This document shows positions 14,101 to 16,812 of a stretch of 16,812 nt of DNA, piece by piece. The DNA comes from Planctomycetota bacterium (GTDB lineage: Bacteria > Planctomycetota > SZUA-567 > H5-PLA8 > CALKMO01), in assembly GCA_026417845.1 (NCBI GenBank), contig JAOACM010000030.1, positions 1 to 16,812 on the forward strand, given 5' to 3'. Position 1 is the stretch's first letter, and each line of letters starts with the position of its first letter. Below the pieces are notes generated by a model, which saw nothing but the letters and a program-made list of their open reading frames with translations, searched no databases and was not told the origin of the DNA. The position numbers and the translations under genes are program-made.

Positions 14101-16793
14101 AATAGACGTAGTTCAGGTTAACGCCGCCGGCCAGCCGCACCCAGGCGGTCGTGGTGTCGGACGCGCCGATGGTGACGTAGCCGCCTTCATGGAAGCCGGT
14201 GGTGCCTTCCGTCCTGATCATCGAGGACGGCCCGGTAACCTCGAGGTACGAGTTCGGGAAGCCGTTGCCGCCGGGCATGTTGAGATGTATCCGTGAACCG
14301 CCGCCAAGGACCAGCTCGCCCATCGCGCGGAACACGCCGTAGATGTATATGTTCCCGCCCGGGCACCGGAGCGTGGTCCCGCCGAATGTCACGATGTCCT
14401 GCGCGGCCAGCGAAGTTGTTACCGTGTAATCCGCTATCTGCGGCCATGGGTCTATTACGAGGACCCTGAATCTGTTCGATGTCTTGTGGACTATCGGCAG
14501 GCCGGTATCGGTGCCCGAGGGCGATCCGCGCAGCCAGACCTGTCCGCCGTTATGGTTGAACGTCCCGCGGGCGTCGTCCCACGAACCCTGCACCATCAGC
14601 GTCGCCCGCTCGCCGCCCATCGTCAAGGTCCCGCCGCCGGCCGTCGAGGTCAGCGTGAGCGTGGCCGTGCCGGATATCGCGTTGGCGTCATCGGCGCCGG
14701 CGGTCACGGTGAACGCCTGCGGCGTGTTCCAGTTGGCCGTGGTGAACGTCAGGCCGGCGGGGGCGACCGTGAACGAGCAGTTCGATTGATTGGACACGGC
14801 CTGGCTCACCACCACGTTCGCGGCCGGCTGTTTGCTCAGCCGCACGTTAAGCGTCTGCCCCGCCCCCTGCTCGACCGCCGTCACCGTGTCCGGGTCGGTG
14901 TATATCTGCACCGAGTCGTTGTCCACCTCCCAGGCGGTAACGCTCTTCGACGTTACGGACACCTGGCCCCCGACGCCCCTGCCGGACAGCGTGATGACCG
15001 CCGAACCGTTGAAATCGTCGCCGTCCTCGGCCGCAACGACCGTTACAGTCTGATCCACGTTCCAGTTGGCCGGGGTGAAGGTGAGCGTCCCGCCGGAGGA
15101 TACGCTTATGTCCGTATCGCCGCTGGTGCGCGCCGCCGTAACGGCCACGTTGAAGGACGGCGCGCGGCTCAGCCGCACTCTGAACGACTTGCCCGCCGCG
15201 TCGCCCTCCAGCGCCCGCACAACGTCGGTGCTCGTAACGAACGTTATCGGCGGATCGTCGTTGTCCACCTCCGACGCCGATATCGTCATGCCCGTGTTCG
15301 CCGCGCCGGAGCACGCGGCTGTGAAGGATGCCGTGCCGTTCGTCCAGTCGCCATCCTCCTCAGCATAGAAGCGCATATCCTGCGGCACGTTCCACGGGCG
15401 CGTCGCGTCGAAGGTCAGTCCGTAACCGAGCGGGGTCAGATTCACATTCCTGAAGTACTCGCCCTTCAGGCCGGTCCGGCTCTTATCCGGAACCCGCAGG
15501 CAGGATTCCGGCACCACCACCCTCGACGACCAGCCTGTCTTCTGCCATTCGAGCCTTATCAGCGCGGCGCCGGTGCCCTGCATGTATTCGAGCGTCACGG
15601 CGTAGTCCTGGCCGGCGGTCAGGTTCAGCTTCGGCGTGCCGGTATCCAGCGTGTCGCCGTGGTAGGTCCAGTTGTTGATGAGCCGTATGCCGTTGACCCA
15701 CAGGCGCACGCCGTCGTCCGATCGCGTGTAGAACGTGTACTCGCCCGTCTCCGCCGGCCGCACCCAGCCCGTCCACCGGACGCTCAGGTTCGTGCTGCCC
15801 ACCGGCGACGGCGTGGCGACGAAATCGAAGGCGACCTGCGGGTCAATCCGCACCGCGTCGCAGTAGTTCGGCGTGGTGCTCAGGTTGGTGTTGGAGTAGT
15901 AGTCTCCCTTGAGCCCCGGGCCGGAATCGTCCGGCAGGCGGAAGCTGGCCGCCGGGATTATCTGGTCGCTTATTCCGGGGCCTGTCCAGCGCAGATGAAC
16001 CTCCGCCGGAACGGTATTGCCGCGGAAGTACTCCATCCTGAAGTCGTGGTATCCGGCCGACAGCGCTATGGTCGTGAGCTGATTGAGTTCGTCAACCGGG
16101 CCGTACGCCTCCCTCGGCGCGGCAGTCGCGAAGTTCCAGTCCATTATTACCGGCGCCCACTTGCCGGAATCGTCTTTGATCCACAGCCGCACCCCGTCGG
16201 CCGCCGTCGTGTGGAACTGCCAGTCGCCGCTCGCCGGGATGTTCAGCTTCCCCGTCCACCTCACGCTGAAGTTGACGTTCGGAACCGGAGATGGCGGCGT
16301 GAACGGCGCCGCGAAGTCTATGTTCGGATCGGTACGCGTGGCGTCGGGGAAGCCGATCTTTATGTCCGCGTCCCCGCCCGTCACGGCGTTGAACAGGACG
16401 TCTCTGGCTCCCCCGGGATCCCTGCTCAGCCGGACCTTGACCGTCGTCTCCTCGCCTTCCGGCACGCGCGCGTCTATCGGATCAACGTAGATCGCCACGA
16501 CATCGTTGTCCGCCTCGTCTGCCGAAACCGTAACGTTGGCCATCGGCAGAGGACCGGCCGTCCTGGCTATGGTTATGACGCCGGTGCCGCAGGCGGTGTT
16601 TGAATCCTCCTCGGCTGCCGAGACCGTTACCGTCTGGTAGTCCTTCCACGTCCCGCCCGCCCCGCCGGTGAAGGTAAGCGACGGCGGGTTGACGGAGAGC
16701 GAACAGTTGGAGGAGGTTGTGACCGTCACGCTCGCCGTGACGGTGTTGCCCGCACCCGGATCCGCACTGAGCTTTACCCCGAAGGTGTTGCTC
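11117..16793 (-). CDS. Partial giant C25 (gingipain-like) protease with Calx-beta, PA14 and FN3 domains
   Basis: The 5' end is missing: genuine sequence starts at 16793 and about 1891 residues remain before TAG at 11117. Numbering counts the six adapter-derived residues. Order: Calx-beta-like repeats (about 7-103; 105-152 continued at 459-520; 521-632; 633-735, each ending like EVDND or EADND); two PA14-type units (about 153-447) nested in the second Calx-beta; a beta-helix-like region rich in Gly and aromatic residues (about 738-1060); FN3 (about 1066-1150); an Ala/Pro linker; a beta-rich pre-domain (about 1220-1530); and the C25 caspase-fold domain (about 1545-1890). The likely dyad is His1753 (YIGHAS) and Cys1787 (GATCVIN), with the family-typical LGDPA near the end. 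C25 enzymes are secreted cysteine endopeptidases; PA14 and Calx-beta suggest carbohydrate or surface adhesion. No C-terminal sorting domain follows the peptidase. Confidence 0.88.
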
Positions 16794-16812
16794 CTGTCTC
16801 TTATACACATCT
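16794..16812. other. Tn5/Nextera mosaic-end adapter remnant (artefact)
   Basis: CTGTCTCTTATACACATCT is the 19-bp Tn5 mosaic end used in tagmentation libraries. It sits exactly at the contig end and makes the upstream-most translated residues (MCIRDR) artificial. It is not part of the organism's genome. Confidence 0.97.

Noticed and set aside
11894..16603. Two long plus-strand frames (11894-14296 and 14486-16603) opposite the C25 protease gene
   Set aside because: Arg/Val/Gly-rich shadows of GC-rich codons; the minus frame shows Calx-beta, PA14 and C25 motifs throughout.

Overview
This is a GC-rich metagenome-style bacterial contig. It carries seven supported reading frames plus several short repeats. 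The 3' end is not biological: positions 16794-16812 are exactly the 19-bp Tn5/Nextera mosaic end, so the real sequence stops at 16793 in the middle of a gene. Large multidomain secreted proteins (Calx-beta, PA14, PKD, kelch, gingipain-type C25 and subtilisin-type S8) together with a zinc-ribbon membrane protein suggest a free-living Gram-negative lineage of the PVC/Planctomycetota/Omnitrophota type. No marker gene is present, so the phylum cannot be fixed.

Layout. 1-550: no convincing gene, but a strong hairpin and a 14-bp palindrome. 551-3571 (+): a zinc ribbon, transmembrane, helical and kelch-like protein. 3597-3678: a REP/MITE-like element. 3679-3924: a relatively AT-rich regulatory stretch leading into a 66-residue orphan gene (3925-4125, +). 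A hairpin separates this gene from the convergent minus-strand block.

The minus-strand block reads from right to left: (a) a partial giant C25 (gingipain-like) protease with Calx-beta, PA14 and FN3 domains (16793-11117); (b) a spacer with three imperfect repeats at 61-62 bp pitch; (c) a PqqD-like peptide-binding protein with a Cys/Ser-bearing C-terminal tail (10628-10188); (d) a spacer with the second REP-like copy and a short direct repeat; (e) a radical SAM/SPASM enzyme fused to an HPr-kinase-like P-loop domain (9816-7540); (f) an S8 subtilase with two PKD domains (7361-4176), cut in two by an in-frame TAA exactly between prodomain and catalytic domain.

The most interesting signal is the PqqD plus radical-SAM/HprK-fusion pair. 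Such parts occur in ribosomal-peptide or protein modification cassettes; the closest I recall is the SynChlorMet cassette, where a PqqD-like protein, radical SAM proteins and an HprK-like protein are separate genes. Here enzyme and kinase-like domain are one polypeptide, the pair lies between two secreted proteases on one strand, and no ordinary precursor gene is evident. The PqqD tail and a Cys-rich frame just upstream are the only candidate substrates I can see. That this forms a working system is inference.
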